Below, in pieces: positions 4,940-5,180 of a stretch of 5,180 nucleotides of DNA; the stretch's first letter is position 1; each line of letters starts with the position of its first letter. This stretch comes from Eubacteriales Family XIII. Incertae Sedis bacterium (GTDB taxonomy: Bacteria > Bacillota > Clostridia > Peptostreptococcales > Anaerovoracaceae): assembly GCA_031290715.1 (NCBI GenBank), contig JAITNA010000190.1, positions 1-5,180 on the forward strand. The letters run 5' to 3'. The notes beneath the pieces are model-generated. The model did not search any database. It saw only the letters and a list, made by a program, of their open reading frames with translations, and was not told the origin of the DNA. The translations under genes and the position numbers were made by a program.

Positions 4940-5180
4940 CACCACCACTCCTTCCCGGCAGGATCGCCCCAATCCCATTCCGGTTTCGGCGATCCCGTGC
5001 CATCCCAGGCCGCAAGGCGCGCTTCAAGCGTGTACAACTCGTCCGCGCTTGTGACGATCAGCCTGTTTTTCTCGATGGCGAGAGAAACCTTGTCCCCTAC
5101 GGATAGCCCGAGCTGACGGCAAAACACGTCAGGAATCCGAATGCCCTGTGCGTTTCCCCATTTGGTAATCGTTGCTGCTT
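4939..5180 (-). CDS. mazE: MazE-family antitoxin (AbrB/SpoVT-type), 5' end beyond window
   Basis: About 79 residues are present, reading from the right edge as AATITKWGNAQGIRIP, the classical swapped-hairpin AbrB/SpoVT DNA-binding N-terminus of MazE. It continues with a QLGLSVGDKVSLAIEKNRLIV core. The C-terminal tail, ending in PEWDWGDPAGKEWW, is the acidic/aromatic type that threads over MazF and neutralises it. The frame is open to the right edge. Judging from the motif, only a few codons and the start are missing. A GTG at 5125-5127 is not the start because it would remove half the DNA-binding domain. The stop codon overlaps the mazF ATG by one base, so toxin translation is coupled to the antitoxin. 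The operon promoter, normally repressed by the MazE-MazF complex, must lie outside the window. Confidence 0.93.
   Translation of the reverse strand, partial: AATITKWGNAQGIRIPDVFCRQLGLSVGDKVSLAIEKNRLIVTSADELYTLEARLAAWDGTGSPKPEWDWGDPAGKEWW
4948..4953 (-). promoter_or_regulatory. Ribosome-binding site AAGGAG for mazF
   Basis: On the minus strand AAGGAG ends 8 bases before ATG 4939. It lies inside the last codons of the antitoxin gene and favours that ATG over the upstream in-frame ATG at 4978 and the GTG codons between. Confidence 0.7.

Noticed and set aside
4670..5116. Plus-strand open frame across mazEF
   Set aside because: It lies antisense to the clear MazF and MazE genes and shows no recognisable domain.

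Overview
The window is a dense accessory-type stretch: every gene I can name is a conflict, toxin-antitoxin or ligand-signalling gene, and no housekeeping gene is visible. Moderate-to-high GC content, strong AGGAGG-type ribosome-binding sites and the subtype of the Fic protein suggest a bacterium, most likely an anaerobic Firmicute (Clostridia or Negativicutes) or a relative. That placement is an impression, not a proof.

Layout, left to right. (1) The 3' part of a Fic-domain protein enters from the left edge and ends at 598. (2) A 147-bp spacer carries two separate 13-bp tandem duplications and a possible promoter. (3) A two-gene, same-strand unit follows. Its first gene (746-1549) encodes a membrane protein with a long Gln/Tyr/Gly/Pro-rich repeat tail fused to a DUF805 domain. 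Thirty bases later comes a 789-residue protein (1580-3949) that reads as a PfkB/ribokinase-like domain, an AAA+ P-loop ATPase and a C-terminal RyR (ryanodine-receptor-repeat) domain. (4) A 78-bp regulatory spacer holds a strong promoter overlapped by a perfect inverted repeat. It precedes a HipB-like XRE antitoxin gene (4028-4327), which overlaps by ATGA the start of a HipA-like kinase gene that is broken after about 70 residues. (5) From the right edge, on the minus strand, a mazE-mazF toxin-antitoxin pair runs convergently towards the hipBA remnant.

The most interesting candidate for an undescribed system is the DUF805 plus PfkB-AAA-RyR operon. It would join a membrane protein with a prion-like tail to an ATPase carrying two possible ligand- or nucleotide-handling domains, and it lies between toxin and toxin-antitoxin genes. 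The idea that it is a defence or stress-signalling module is inference from domain content and location. The second most informative spot is 3951-4027, where promoter, operator and start codon are packed so tightly that the hipB-like mRNA is probably leaderless.
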